Below are positions 33,192 to 42,793 of a DNA stretch of 64,000 nucleotides, in pieces (positions within the stretch are counted from its first letter, which is position 1; each line of letters starts with the position of its first letter). Origin of the DNA: Phialophora verrucosa (taxonomy: Eukaryota; Ascomycota; Eurotiomycetes; Chaetothyriales; Herpotrichiellaceae). The stretch is taken from NCBI GenBank assembly GCA_002099365.1, contig MSED01000002.1, positions 1,364,001 through 1,428,000 on the forward strand. The letters are read 5' to 3'. A program made the translations under genes and the position numbers. Below the pieces are notes generated by a model. The model did no database searches, had not been told where the DNA came from, and saw nothing but the letters and a program-made list of their open reading frames with translations.

Positions 33192-35273
33192 CTTATGACG
33201 AATGATGGCTTGGGCAGGCGCAACGTTCTCGAGCCTCATGAGGCAGACTCGCCGCTTGAAGCCCCTACAGATATTCTGTATGTCCTGGTCAACTCCGGTT
33301 CGAGAAAGACACGGTCAGCACACAAAGCTTGCTAGCAAGTCACCTCTCTCTACAAGCAAGAAGCGCACGCTCGACGCTAGAGACGCCTTATATCAAAGGT
33401 GTTTTAGACAGCGCTCCATCTCAGTTAGGGCCTTCACGAAAGTCATCGGAATACTAGAAGATGATCTCGGGCCGTCTCAGACTTCCCCCGTGTCCTTCAT
33501 TATCAATACGATCTGTCAAGGGTATTGATGCGAAACGTCTACTAGGGTCCGTTGTCCTAGCCGACGTGCTTATTGCCGAGGGGTGGTGCGTCCATGAATG
33601 CAATGAAAGCATCAGGATCACGTATTCTGGGTCGAGAACTTGACCAGTTGCAAGGCCTTCTACGACGAAACCACAGAATCCCTTACCTGGATCACTGGCT
33701 CTCTGCCTGACGACCTTATCACGTTCACCCGACTTCTTCACCCCCGGCGGCCTATTCCAATGGAGTACGAGAACCTCCCTAGCTAGAGAAAAAAGCAGGT
33801 ATCAGATGGTTGTGCAAGATAGAGGCGATGAGTGTTACGGGGGAGGTCTATTGTGCTCTTCAGCCAATGGCCCCTCTTTACGGAATGTCGCTCCTCTGCG
33901 TACCAAGGCCCACTATGGGTGAGATCTTGCAGCATATCTCAATGGATCACGATTATCGATCATGAATTTGACCCGAATGACCAAAACAATCTTCCAGCGG
34001 TAACAAGCGCATTGCAGGAACACTGGGGCAGTATACGCTTTCTATCATGTGTCAGCTAACATTGGATGGCGTGTCTCTGACTAAGCTAGTCACTGGTCGA
34101 ACTCGTGTTCAAGAACAGCGCAATATGTCGAGATATTTGCTGGGTACCTTCGTTCCAGAGCCATTTTGCGTGAGAACGTGGGGATTGTTATGGAGAGAAA
34201 CCTAGTGGAGAGTCGTCAGATTTCCGAAGCTGTGGCTACCGATGTTGCTCGCGTGACGGTAAGAGTGACCTTCGCCTTCTCCTTGCTCAGTTCGACGACC
34301 CTGAGGAAGCATATTTCTTCGCTTCGATAAAACAGCAAAAGTTCATCTACCGCCCTTACCCGTGATGTACTGGGAGCAGCATCTTATGCGTGCTTGCATA
34401 CCGCATTGCTGCAAGTTCAGCGACGGCGAGATTCCTACAAGTTTTGGTATGGAGAAGCGAAAAGAGGCAGATTATCAGCCAGGACTGGCACGACCGTCTA
34501 GTTCGACCGACTCGACTTCACCTGACAGGAGATTCAGAGGGTCGTGGCCCTGGGTGAGGTCGGCTTTACCATGCTACATTCTACATCATCCTCAAACAGG
34601 CGGCTTTTCCTGGAATTGTTTGTCGACAGAAAGCAAATTGAAGCTGAAGGCGAGCCGCTCTCCAACTCTTCATGCAAACAGCCTGAGCGGAGCGGCTCGT
34701 CTGTGACAGTCAAGACCTCACTGACTGTTCCTACAATTGTGTGCTGATACTGCCTGCCCCAATCACGTCATTTCTTTGTGTTCGACTGCCTTGCACGTTT
34801 TATATCTGCTGTGTTGCGAGGCAGGAGGAAGAAAATTCTCTGTTTAGCTGGTACTGTTCGAAGCCGGGCCATTCTGAACCACTATCAAAGGACTGGGTTT
34901 GGAGCAAAGAATGTAGGCCGATCGAAGTCTGGAACACTCTTCCTTGTAGAGCCCAAAGTCGACGCCCATGGGGATAGGGTGGCTTCATAATTTGTAGAAC
35001 GCCTCAGCGAGCAAAGTTGGGGATTCTGAGGCGATGCTCATGTGGCAGGACCACAAAGCGGCCCTCTGAAGCATTGCGCTCTCGGATGTAATGAACACCA
35101 GATTGACGCAGTGTCTGCCGGCGAGGCTTTACTCGTCCCGCCGACGAGGCTGCTGGAACCCCGCAATCTCAACCCCCGCAATTCTCACACGCAGATTTTC
35201 TCGATCGGGTTTCTTTCGAGCTCGGTTCGGAAACAGAGTAAACACGTTACCTTTACATACCGACCGCATTGTG
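33192..35273. other. Gene-poor interval
   Basis: 2 kb without a firm gene. An uninterrupted 59-codon plus-strand stretch at 33607-33786 (contains FWVENLTSCKAFYDE and WITGSLPDDLITF, stop at 33786) looks protein-like but has no ATG or obvious partner exons; it may be a gene remnant. 35091-35273 holds an in-frame extension of the next gene. Confidence 0.4.
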
Positions 35274-36359
35274 ATGTCTTCCTCAAAATTGTACCTGGCC
35301 ATCATCGGCGTCGGTGGTGTCGGCACCTGCTTTCTGTCTCAACTCTCCTCATTGCCTGCTCGGCTCCGACCTAACGTCATCTTCGTCTCCCGCTCGTCGA
35401 AACAACTGTACAACTCATCCTACACCCCTGTCAACGCCTCCGAGCTCCAGTCCTCGTCCTCGAAACTCCTCTCCATCCCCGATGAACTGATCGGCTACCT
35501 CTCCTCCGCGCCCGGGAAAGTCATCCTCGTCGACAACACCTCCAGCCAAGATGTCGCAAACGCATACCCATCTTTTCTGCGCAAGGGCATCAGCGTGGTA
35601 ACGCCCAACAAAAAGGCCTTCTCCGGCTCACTACAACTGTGGAACGACATCTTCGGCGCGGTCGACTCGTCACAGGGCAACGCACTGGTATACCATGAGT
35701 CAAGCGTGGGTGCGGGCCTGCCCGTCATCTCTACCCTCAAGGATCTAGTCGCGACGGGAGACCAAGTCACGCGCATCGAGGGCGTCTTCTCGGGCACCAT
35801 GTCGTTCCTGTTCAATTCTTTCGCGCCCGCGGATGGATCAGGCAAGGGCAAGTGGTCGGAGATCGTCAAGCAGGCGAAAGAGGCGGGGTACACGGAGCCG
35901 GATCCACGAGATGATCTGAACGGCATGGACGTTGCGCGGAAGCTCACGATCCTCGCGCGGCTGGCGGGGCTGAAAGTCGAAGGGCCCGATTCGTTCCCCG
36001 TCCAAAGCCTGATACCCAGGGAGCTGGAGACTGCGAAGTCGAGCGACGAGTTCATGACGCGGCTGCCGGAGTTCGACTCGGAAATGGAAGCTTACAAGGA
36101 GAATGCGGCAAAGGAGGGCAAAGTCGTACGCTATGTCGGGTCCGTGGATGTCGGCGCCGGCAGGGTCAAGGTCGGGCTGGAGATGGTGGAGAAGGGGACG
36201 CCCATTGCGAGCCTGCGCGGCAGTGACAATCTGATTTGCTTCTATACGAAGCGGTATGGGTCTAATCCTTTGGTGGTCCAGGGGGCTGGCGCCGGTGGAG
36301 AGGTCACAGCCATGGGCGTCACAGCGGATCTGATCAAGGTGGTGGAGAGGCTGACGTAG
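35274..36359 (+). CDS. hom6: Homoserine dehydrogenase
   Basis: Reduces aspartate semialdehyde to homoserine, the branch point to threonine and methionine; a cytosolic housekeeping enzyme. One exon, 361 residues from the ATG at 35274, matching usual fungal length. The nucleotide-binding loop AIIGVGGVGT is at residues 9-18. VTPNKKAFSG, YHESSVGAGLPVIST, IEGVFSGTMSFLFN and the catalytic AGYTEPDPRDDLNGMDVARK block follow in the family order. The end AGAGGEVTAMGVTADL is also typical. The same frame is open upstream to an ATG at 35091, adding 61 residues rich in Arg and Ser and almost without acidic residues, which would look like a mitochondrial presequence if translated. I prefer 35274 because it starts at the canonical N-terminus. 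Confidence 0.95.
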   Translation: MSSSKLYLAIIGVGGVGTCFLSQLSSLPARLRPNVIFVSRSSKQLYNSSYTPVNASELQSSSSKLLSIPDELIGYLSSAPGKVILVDNTSSQDVANAYPSFLRKGISVVTPNKKAFSGSLQLWNDIFGAVDSSQGNALVYHESSVGAGLPVISTLKDLVATGDQVTRIEGVFSGTMSFLFNSFAPADGSGKGKWSEIVKQAKEAGYTEPDPRDDLNGMDVARKLTILARLAGLKVEGPDSFPVQSLIPRELETAKSSDEFMTRLPEFDSEMEAYKENAAKEGKVVRYVGSVDVGAGRVKVGLEMVEKGTPIASLRGSDNLICFYTKRYGSNPLVVQGAGAGGEVTAMGVTADLIKVVERLT

Positions 36360-36639
36360 GCGACGGACGAGTAGACAAAAAAGCTTACGGGCGAAGAGCC
36401 TGGGTATGCAAAAAAGTATTGTGACAACTGTGAAAATAGACCATTAAGCCTTGACAAGATGGTGGCTTCTGAATGTGCCAGGGTTTCCCAAAAATCCCAA
36501 TACTGTATATGGTCCAAATCCCGTCGTCATGCATGAAGCTGCCTCATATTGACATGGATACCGTAGCGTAACGTCAATCATCAAATATCACCGCCCCTGT
36601 ACCCCCTCCCTTCAGCCCCCGGCTGCCGCGCCGAGCCGT

Positions 36640-37960
36640 TCAGCTCCGGAGGTACCTCTTGACAGCCTCACCCCACACGACTCCTCTCTTGTAGAAATGC
36701 ATTTGAGGGACGTTGCCCTCCTTCAGCCCATCGATCGCCTCGGCCAATTCCTCTCCCTTGCCCTCGTGCTTGAGATCCTTGATCGGGTACATATACGTCT
36801 TGAACGCAAACACCAGTGCCTTTGTCTTCGGCAGCCGGTGCAATGTCTGCCTCTCACATCTCAAGAACGTGTTCTCGATATCGACCTCCTCCAGTTCTGA
36901 CACGTCATCGCCTTCGTGGGCGTGGTTCGTCCCCTTGCCCGCGGAGTAGAGATTCCGGTTCGTGGTGATCGCCCAGTTTACCCGGCGGACATACTTGCGT
37001 ACTTCGAGGCGGGAGAAGAAGCGGTCCATGCTGGCTTCGAGTTTGGAGGGGTAGCCCGGCACGGGCCCGTGGATGGCTGCGAGCCTTTTACCGAGTTTCT
37101 CGCGCGGGTCGAAGCCAGAGGGACAGCAGCACACGTACGCTTCCAGGATATACTTCGCATCTGGCACGTAATCTTTATCCTTGTTGTCCGGGGATGGGTC
37201 GTCGTCTCCTTCCGGGAGGAGGAACAGGAAGTCTTCGTCGATGGTGCGGCCGAGGGTCTCTAGGAGCAGGGCCGTCGGGGTCGACGGCGAGGCCTTTGCG
37301 GGGAACAATGCCTTGGTGACGAGGTTTTCGAGCATGAAGGTCTGGCCTGCCTCGTAGTGGGCCTCGTGGAGTTTGAACATGCCGGGGAAGCGGAGGGGTA
37401 GATATGTTCCCAGGAGATATTGGTAGAGTTCGACCACGGCGGGACGGACACGGTAGTCGTCGTTGACGGCCACGACGTGCTCGCCCTCCTCGGACATGAT
37501 TTTGCGGCGGTAGGCGATACGGTCGGCGTAGTTCCTGTCCATGAGCAGCAGGTCCGAGGGGGACATGTTCTCGAGTGCTGAGGCGTCAGATTCGGCTCGT
37601 GTAGAGTCAGTCCCTTCCTGCTGGGGGTGCACAGGGAGGAAGAGTTAACTTACCCATTGTCAGGTGGTACTTGGGCTTGAAGGGCCGCAGCTGGAGCGGC
37701 TCCGTGGTTTTCCAGTCAAAGTCCGATTGCTCCTCGACCTCGGGGAACTCGGGCGCTTTGAGGTATCGCTTCTCGTAGCCGGCCTTCTTGGCCTCGCTTT
37801 GCTTCCGCCGGATCTGGTTGAAGGCCAGGAGCAGGAAGACGATCATCAATATCACGTTCGAGTAATTGCCGAGTGTGAACCATGATGTCTTCCTGAAATC
37901 GTCCAGCGATCGCCAATGCCATGTGAAAGACGGCTTTTCGAGGTCATCAAAGCGGCTCAT
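36640..37960 (-). CDS. Membrane-anchored DUF3445 / HODM-like haem protein
   Basis: Resembles the DUF3445 family, whose bacterial members include haem-dependent oxidative N-demethylases; fungal versions are of unknown substrate. Two exons, 37960-37654 and 37595-36640, give 420 residues. The junction uses gtaagt and an acceptor tacacgag, which restores the frame (YHLTM|AESDASAL). The N-terminus has a membrane anchor (about 30-48, GNYSNVILMIVFLLLAF) followed by a basic cytosolic flank. The catalytic-type region begins PFKPKYHLTMG and LLLMDRNYADRIAYRR, followed by ELYQYLLGTYLPLRFPGMF, and ends near FKTYMYPI. The 5' end faces ATG11 across a 550-base divergent promoter. The family call rests on these motifs from memory; haem ligands were not verified. 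Confidence 0.7.
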
Positions 37961-38512
37961 GATGACGGGGGATGTGGTTCCTTGGGCCTCTGTCACGAAG
38001 GACTTCTCCTTGTCGTCGAGAGGAAGAGAATGGTAGGCTTCAGATGACCGTCGGTGTGTCTTGTGACTTGGACTCAAAACTTGTGATTCCCTTTGCTCTC
38101 ACACTTACTCGTCACTCTGCGATATTTAAGAGTGTGCAAGTCCGCCTCAGCTTTTTCCGCCCTTTGACAACCAAGAAAGGCTCGGAATTCCCAACCAATG
38201 CGAACTCCACAAACCCCCAAACATACGCGCAGTATTAGTAGCACATACAAAGAGAAATCGCAAGCATCACATCGGGCGAAGATAACCGAACGCCGATTCA
38301 CGCCTTACTCCGTCACTCCAACAGGCAATGATGATCTCCAGGCGCGCTGACTAAGGCAATTAGACCACTCACACGACACTCTTTCTTGCCGCAGACGCGG
38401 TTATGGCTTGTGATGCCGCCTAGCGGTATCTCCAAATCGAATCAGTTCCCACGCACGACTGGGCAGCAACAACTTCGAGCCGAGCAGAGGTGGTGATGAT
38501 GAAGGGGAGGTC
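37961..38512. promoter_or_regulatory. Divergent promoter, HODM-like gene / ATG11
   Basis: 550 bases with no coding signal between divergent start codons. In-frame upstream codons of the minus gene lack an ATG and are taken as 5' UTR. Confidence 0.45.
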
Positions 38513-41500
38513 ATGGCCCTGCAAGTGTTTATCTCTCACAGCGGCAATGTCCTCACCTACGATGACCCAGGTGCTCGTGTCGAGACCCTGCGGTCATGGA
38601 TCGAAGCCAATGCCGAAATCCCAGCCTCTCGCCAGATCTTGATGACCGGTCGGGGCAAGATTGTCAAGAATTTGAGCAACGAGCAAGAAGTCTTCGTCTA
38701 TGACAAGCAATTCTTGTCGCCCGACTCGAAACCTCCGTCGAGAAATGAAGCCGAGTTGCAACCCCTGTCCGACTACCCCCTCTCCCTCGCCGACGAGACC
38801 AGCCTGAAAGCATGGCAGGATCTGTTCATGCAACGGCGGGCATGGGCCCTTGAGGCCCTCGAAGTTGCCAGGGCGGGCGTGGATAATATTGAGATATGTG
38901 CCGACGAGGCTTCGGTCATTGCCCGGTCTATGAAGGTTGCTTTGGATAACCTGCGGAACCATGTTACAACCCTACAGCAGCGATTTGAAGAGACGAACCA
39001 GTGGGCTCAAGGCTATATACAAGAGCATCGAAGTGTGCTGAAGGATTGGCAAGCAAGCGCAGACACGCTTGCGGAGCTGCCTATTCGTGAAGACGTGGCT
39101 AAAGTACTACGGAGACCGGCCGAGCAGGACCACAGTGCTCCCTCCCCGCCTGTTGGCACCCTGTTCGATCTGATCGATCAAGAAGCTCTCCAGGCTGCGG
39201 CGGTTAGCGTTTCGCGAAGTTCGGCGGACTTCGAGAAGAGACTGCAAGATCTGCTGTCAGGCATGGAGAAGCTCAAGCACGATACGGACGCCGCCCAGGG
39301 TCGGTCAACGCAAATCCCCGACTACGACACAAACGCTTTGCTGGAAGAGACAGAGACTCTGGCCAAGCGTATAACGTCAGACTGTGAAGACGTGTTGCAG
39401 ATGCAAGACAATCAAAAATCGGTGGTTGCGGCTTCAAGGAAGGCTGCCACCCATACTCGCGAGCTGTTGCCCGCTCTGCAAGGCGTCGTGGGAGAGACTA
39501 TACAGGCTTCCTCGAGTGCTTCGGAGGCGAGAACCGCTGCTTCGCTAGACTGGTACTCAACGCTACAGGCAATCTCAAGGATACAGTCCCGCCTTGCTGA
39601 ATTACAGTCCGCTATCACGAACTTAGACTTTCAGGACAATGACAACTTTGCCGCGCTCGGTCGTGTCTTTCAGCTGCCTCTTGTGTACGGCGCTACACTT
39701 GTGGAAGCCACCCGAAGATCAGAGTGGACCGAAAAGATGCGCACAGAAGTCGACACGCTGCACGAGGACTTGTCCCAGCAGACCGAAGAGGAGCAACGGC
39801 GCCGGAAGAAGTGGACCGCTTCACACAGCGACTTCTTGAGCGACGACATGAATGCCAAAGATGCACTAATCGATCTGAAGGCGACCGCGCCACGAAACTC
39901 CTGGCCATTCGTCAGCAGGGATGAAATCTTCGCTTGGGTTGACGACCTGCGTGCGTTAGGTATTGATGATGCCGTGCAATCGATCATGCAGCGGATGAAA
40001 GACCTTGATGCTCCAGTTCGCAAGCAGAAACTCAAGCCTTTCAAGAATGGAAGCATTCATGATCTAAGTCAAAGTGCCGCTCTCCGCAACGGTGACGAGG
40101 TCCGGAGCCTACAAGACGAGAAGACTCGACTCGAGGAGAAGCTGCGAGCTTCAGACAGCCGGGTCCGAAAACTCGAAGATCTTTTGCACCGTCAAAGTCA
40201 GCTCAGCCGCCCTCCCAGTGGCGTCTTTCACCCGGGCAGTGCTGCAGATTTCGAACGGCAACAGACTCCCTCACCCAGCACCTTGCAAAGACAGAGTGAT
40301 CTGTCACGCAGGTCATCGGTATCCCTTCGACGGTTGTCAAACAATCAGGATGAGAGGTCTTTGGTGCAAAAGATTGTTGCCTTGGAATCGCAAGTCCAAA
40401 AATTGCAGGAAGAAGCACATGCTGAGCGAAGGTCAAGCACAGAAAGTCGGGACAAAATGCAGGAGGCAGAGCTAGTCAAGCGCGACTTGATGGCTAATTT
40501 TGAAGCTCAAAAGCAAGAGTTTGAAGAGGAGCGCCAATTGCTTGACGATGAAGTCCATCGGCTAAAGGTCAAACTCGAAGAAGCTGAAGAAGACCTCGAC
40601 CGACTCAATGACTCACGAGAACATTTTCACAAGGAGCAAGATCAAGCCCTGCTCAACTTACGCAACGAACTCGAGCAGGCCAAGAGGACCTCCGCAGACG
40701 AATTGGCACAGTCAGAACGCAAGCTCGCAGCAGCACAGAAGGATGCTGCCACCCAGCGAGAAAGAGCGGCCACTCTGGATCGCCAACTCCACCAGGTCAA
40801 GGAAGAGCGCGCCTCAGCACAATCGCAAAATGTAGCACTGGCAACCCAACTCCGGCAAATGGAGGATCAACAGCAAGAGTACCTTGCCATCTTGCAGGGT
40901 GCACACACGAACCTATCTCCGGCGGGATCTCCTCCAGATGATCTGAGGAGGCTTGTCAATGCGTTGGAGATCCTGTCAGAAGGAGCGGCAATTCATGCCC
41001 GCGGGTTAGACGATTCTCTGCAGCTTGCCACGGCGGAAAACAAATCGCTCGAGGAAAAGTTGGCAAACGTGGAAGGCCAAATCAAGAACTTGACCGGAAA
41101 GCTCTCAAGCGCGGAGGCCCGCACCACGGAATTCAGAGAAAGCCTCGAGCAAGAGCGAAGACAAATCTCCACTCTTCGCTCAGAACTCGCCAGCGAACGC
41201 ACGGAGATGCACTCTCTGCGCGAGAAGTTCGCCGCTGGAGAGACCGGTTCCGACGCCTTGCGCCAACAACTGAAATCGGAAGAAGCTAAAGTCGCTGAGC
41301 TGGTGGACCGCAAGGCCGAAGATGAAGGCGCAATCCAGCGCCTCAAGCATGAGATTGAAGACCTCAACCGCGAAGCAGCCCTCGCCGCAGAGAAACATGA
41401 CAAGCTGCGCCGCCATTTCGACAAGCGCGGCGAACGCGCCAAACAACTCTCGGAGCGTCTCTACCACCACCACGACAGGATAATACGCATGCTGGAACAG

Positions 41501-42793
41501 TTCGGCTACTCGGTCTCTCGCGCAGAGGATGCACCGACACTCGCAATCCAACGCGCCTCAAAGGTCAACGCATCCGCCGTGTTAAGTGGCAACGAGTCCT
41601 CACCGGCCCATACGAGCGCCATGCGCCGCACCATATCCGGCTCAGCACCACCTCAGCACTACTCTGACCCCTCCGACTTGGACACCCTCTACTGGACAAG
41701 TGACAACGATTTAACTAGCGAGTCCTCCAAATTCACTTCCTTTGTCTCCACCTTATCGCGGTTGGACATCGACTCGACGATCGACATATTAACCAAGCGC
41801 TATAAAGATGTCGAATCTCTGGCGAAGAAATATCAGAAAGACTCGCGGGCGTATCGTGAACGCACACATAGAAGCCAAGCGGAAGCGCACGATAAGATCG
41901 CATACAGGTCCTTCAAGGAAGGTGACTTGGCTCTCTTCCTGCCCACGAGGAATCAGGCTACCCGGCCGTGGGCGGCATTTAATGTCGGTGCGCCGCATTA
42001 CTTCCTGAGGGAGACGGAGACGCACAAGTTGGCCAGTCGGGATTGGTTGCTCGCGCGGATCACGCGGGTTGAAGAACGAATTGTCGACCTATCGCGGAGT
42101 ATGAGGGGCAACGCAAGTATCTCTGCCACGGGTGATGATGGGAGTATGCGCAGCATGGACGACGAGAATCCTTTTGAGTTGTCCGATGGACTGAGGTGGT
42201 ATATGATCGACGCAGCGGAGGAGAAGCTGGGCGCTCCTGGCACGCCGAGCGTGGGCAAGAGTACTGTTATTGCGAGCAATGTGGAAGTGAAAGGGCATAT
42301 GGGGACACGGAAGGAACATAAATCTACGCTGGGCATGGGCAGCGGCGGCGCCACTGGGACGGCGAGCATGTTCACCAAGACGTTGACCAGGAGTTTGGAT
42401 AGCAGACGGTCAAGTTCCGCGAGTAAAAAGAGTTTAGAGATGAAGGGGAAGGAAAGAGGTGTGAAGGATATGTTGCCTTCCAGCAAGGTTGCGCCGCTGG
42501 CGCCCATTACAAGCGACACGGATGCGGAGCGGAGACATGCTCTTCCTCATGATGCGAAGGGAGGGACCGTGACTGCTCCCGACGATGATGCGCATGCTGA
42601 TGCGGACAACGAGAATGACGAAGCTGAAGGGCAGGATTCGGCGGGCTCAATGACTGCGCAGACCTCGAGCCAAGTTCAAGGTCAAGCTAGCGTGCCCAGC
42701 ATTGTGCGTCGTCCTACCGAGGCCAGCCAGACCGACAGGGAAGAAGCCCAGGTCTTTGAAGTGGTGAGGCGAGATCTACTTCTCGGCCCCTAA
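38513..42793 (+). CDS. atg11: Autophagy-related protein 11 (selective-autophagy scaffold)
   Basis: Atg11 bridges cargo receptors and the Atg1 kinase at the phagophore in pexophagy, mitophagy and related pathways. One long exon of 1426 residues, ATG at 38513. The N-terminus (MALQVFISHSGNVLTYDDPG) is the ubiquitin-like start found in Atg11/FIP200. An Atg17-like helical region follows, then long coiled coils (about 540-950). The conserved C-terminal Atg11 domain contains FKEGDLALFLPTRNQ, WAAFNVGAPHYFLRE and RDWLLARITRVEERIVD. A Ser/Thr-rich tail ends FEVVRRDLLLGP at the stop. A further open segment (42865-43170, ending PWDKLFSMEFRS) looks like the real last exon but is one base out of frame, so the C-terminus is uncertain. 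Confidence 0.93.
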   Translation: MALQVFISHSGNVLTYDDPGARVETLRSWIEANAEIPASRQILMTGRGKIVKNLSNEQEVFVYDKQFLSPDSKPPSRNEAELQPLSDYPLSLADETSLKAWQDLFMQRRAWALEALEVARAGVDNIEICADEASVIARSMKVALDNLRNHVTTLQQRFEETNQWAQGYIQEHRSVLKDWQASADTLAELPIREDVAKVLRRPAEQDHSAPSPPVGTLFDLIDQEALQAAAVSVSRSSADFEKRLQDLLSGMEKLKHDTDAAQGRSTQIPDYDTNALLEETETLAKRITSDCEDVLQMQDNQKSVVAASRKAATHTRELLPALQGVVGETIQASSSASEARTAASLDWYSTLQAISRIQSRLAELQSAITNLDFQDNDNFAALGRVFQLPLVYGATLVEATRRSEWTEKMRTEVDTLHEDLSQQTEEEQRRRKKWTASHSDFLSDDMNAKDALIDLKATAPRNSWPFVSRDEIFAWVDDLRALGIDDAVQSIMQRMKDLDAPVRKQKLKPFKNGSIHDLSQSAALRNGDEVRSLQDEKTRLEEKLRASDSRVRKLEDLLHRQSQLSRPPSGVFHPGSAADFERQQTPSPSTLQRQSDLSRRSSVSLRRLSNNQDERSLVQKIVALESQVQKLQEEAHAERRSSTESRDKMQEAELVKRDLMANFEAQKQEFEEERQLLDDEVHRLKVKLEEAEEDLDRLNDSREHFHKEQDQALLNLRNELEQAKRTSADELAQSERKLAAAQKDAATQRERAATLDRQLHQVKEERASAQSQNVALATQLRQMEDQQQEYLAILQGAHTNLSPAGSPPDDLRRLVNALEILSEGAAIHARGLDDSLQLATAENKSLEEKLANVEGQIKNLTGKLSSAEARTTEFRESLEQERRQISTLRSELASERTEMHSLREKFAAGETGSDALRQQLKSEEAKVAELVDRKAEDEGAIQRLKHEIEDLNREAALAAEKHDKLRRHFDKRGERAKQLSERLYHHHDRIIRMLEQFGYSVSRAEDAPTLAIQRASKVNASAVLSGNESSPAHTSAMRRTISGSAPPQHYSDPSDLDTLYWTSDNDLTSESSKFTSFVSTLSRLDIDSTIDILTKRYKDVESLAKKYQKDSRAYRERTHRSQAEAHDKIAYRSFKEGDLALFLPTRNQATRPWAAFNVGAPHYFLRETETHKLASRDWLLARITRVEERIVDLSRSMRGNASISATGDDGSMRSMDDENPFELSDGLRWYMIDAAEEKLGAPGTPSVGKSTVIASNVEVKGHMGTRKEHKSTLGMGSGGATGTASMFTKTLTRSLDSRRSSSASKKSLEMKGKERGVKDMLPSSKVAPLAPITSDTDAERRHALPHDAKGGTVTAPDDDAHADADNENDEAEGQDSAGSMTAQTSSQVQGQASVPSIVRRPTEASQTDREEAQVFEVVRRDLLLGP

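Noticed and set aside
33285..33305. B-box-like ggttcgag
   Set aside because: No matching A box or stems, so not called as a tRNA.
37607..37653. Reading through the HODM-like first exon past GGTAAGTT
   Set aside because: Runs into a stop within 15 codons and breaks the family sequence; splicing to 37595 restores it.
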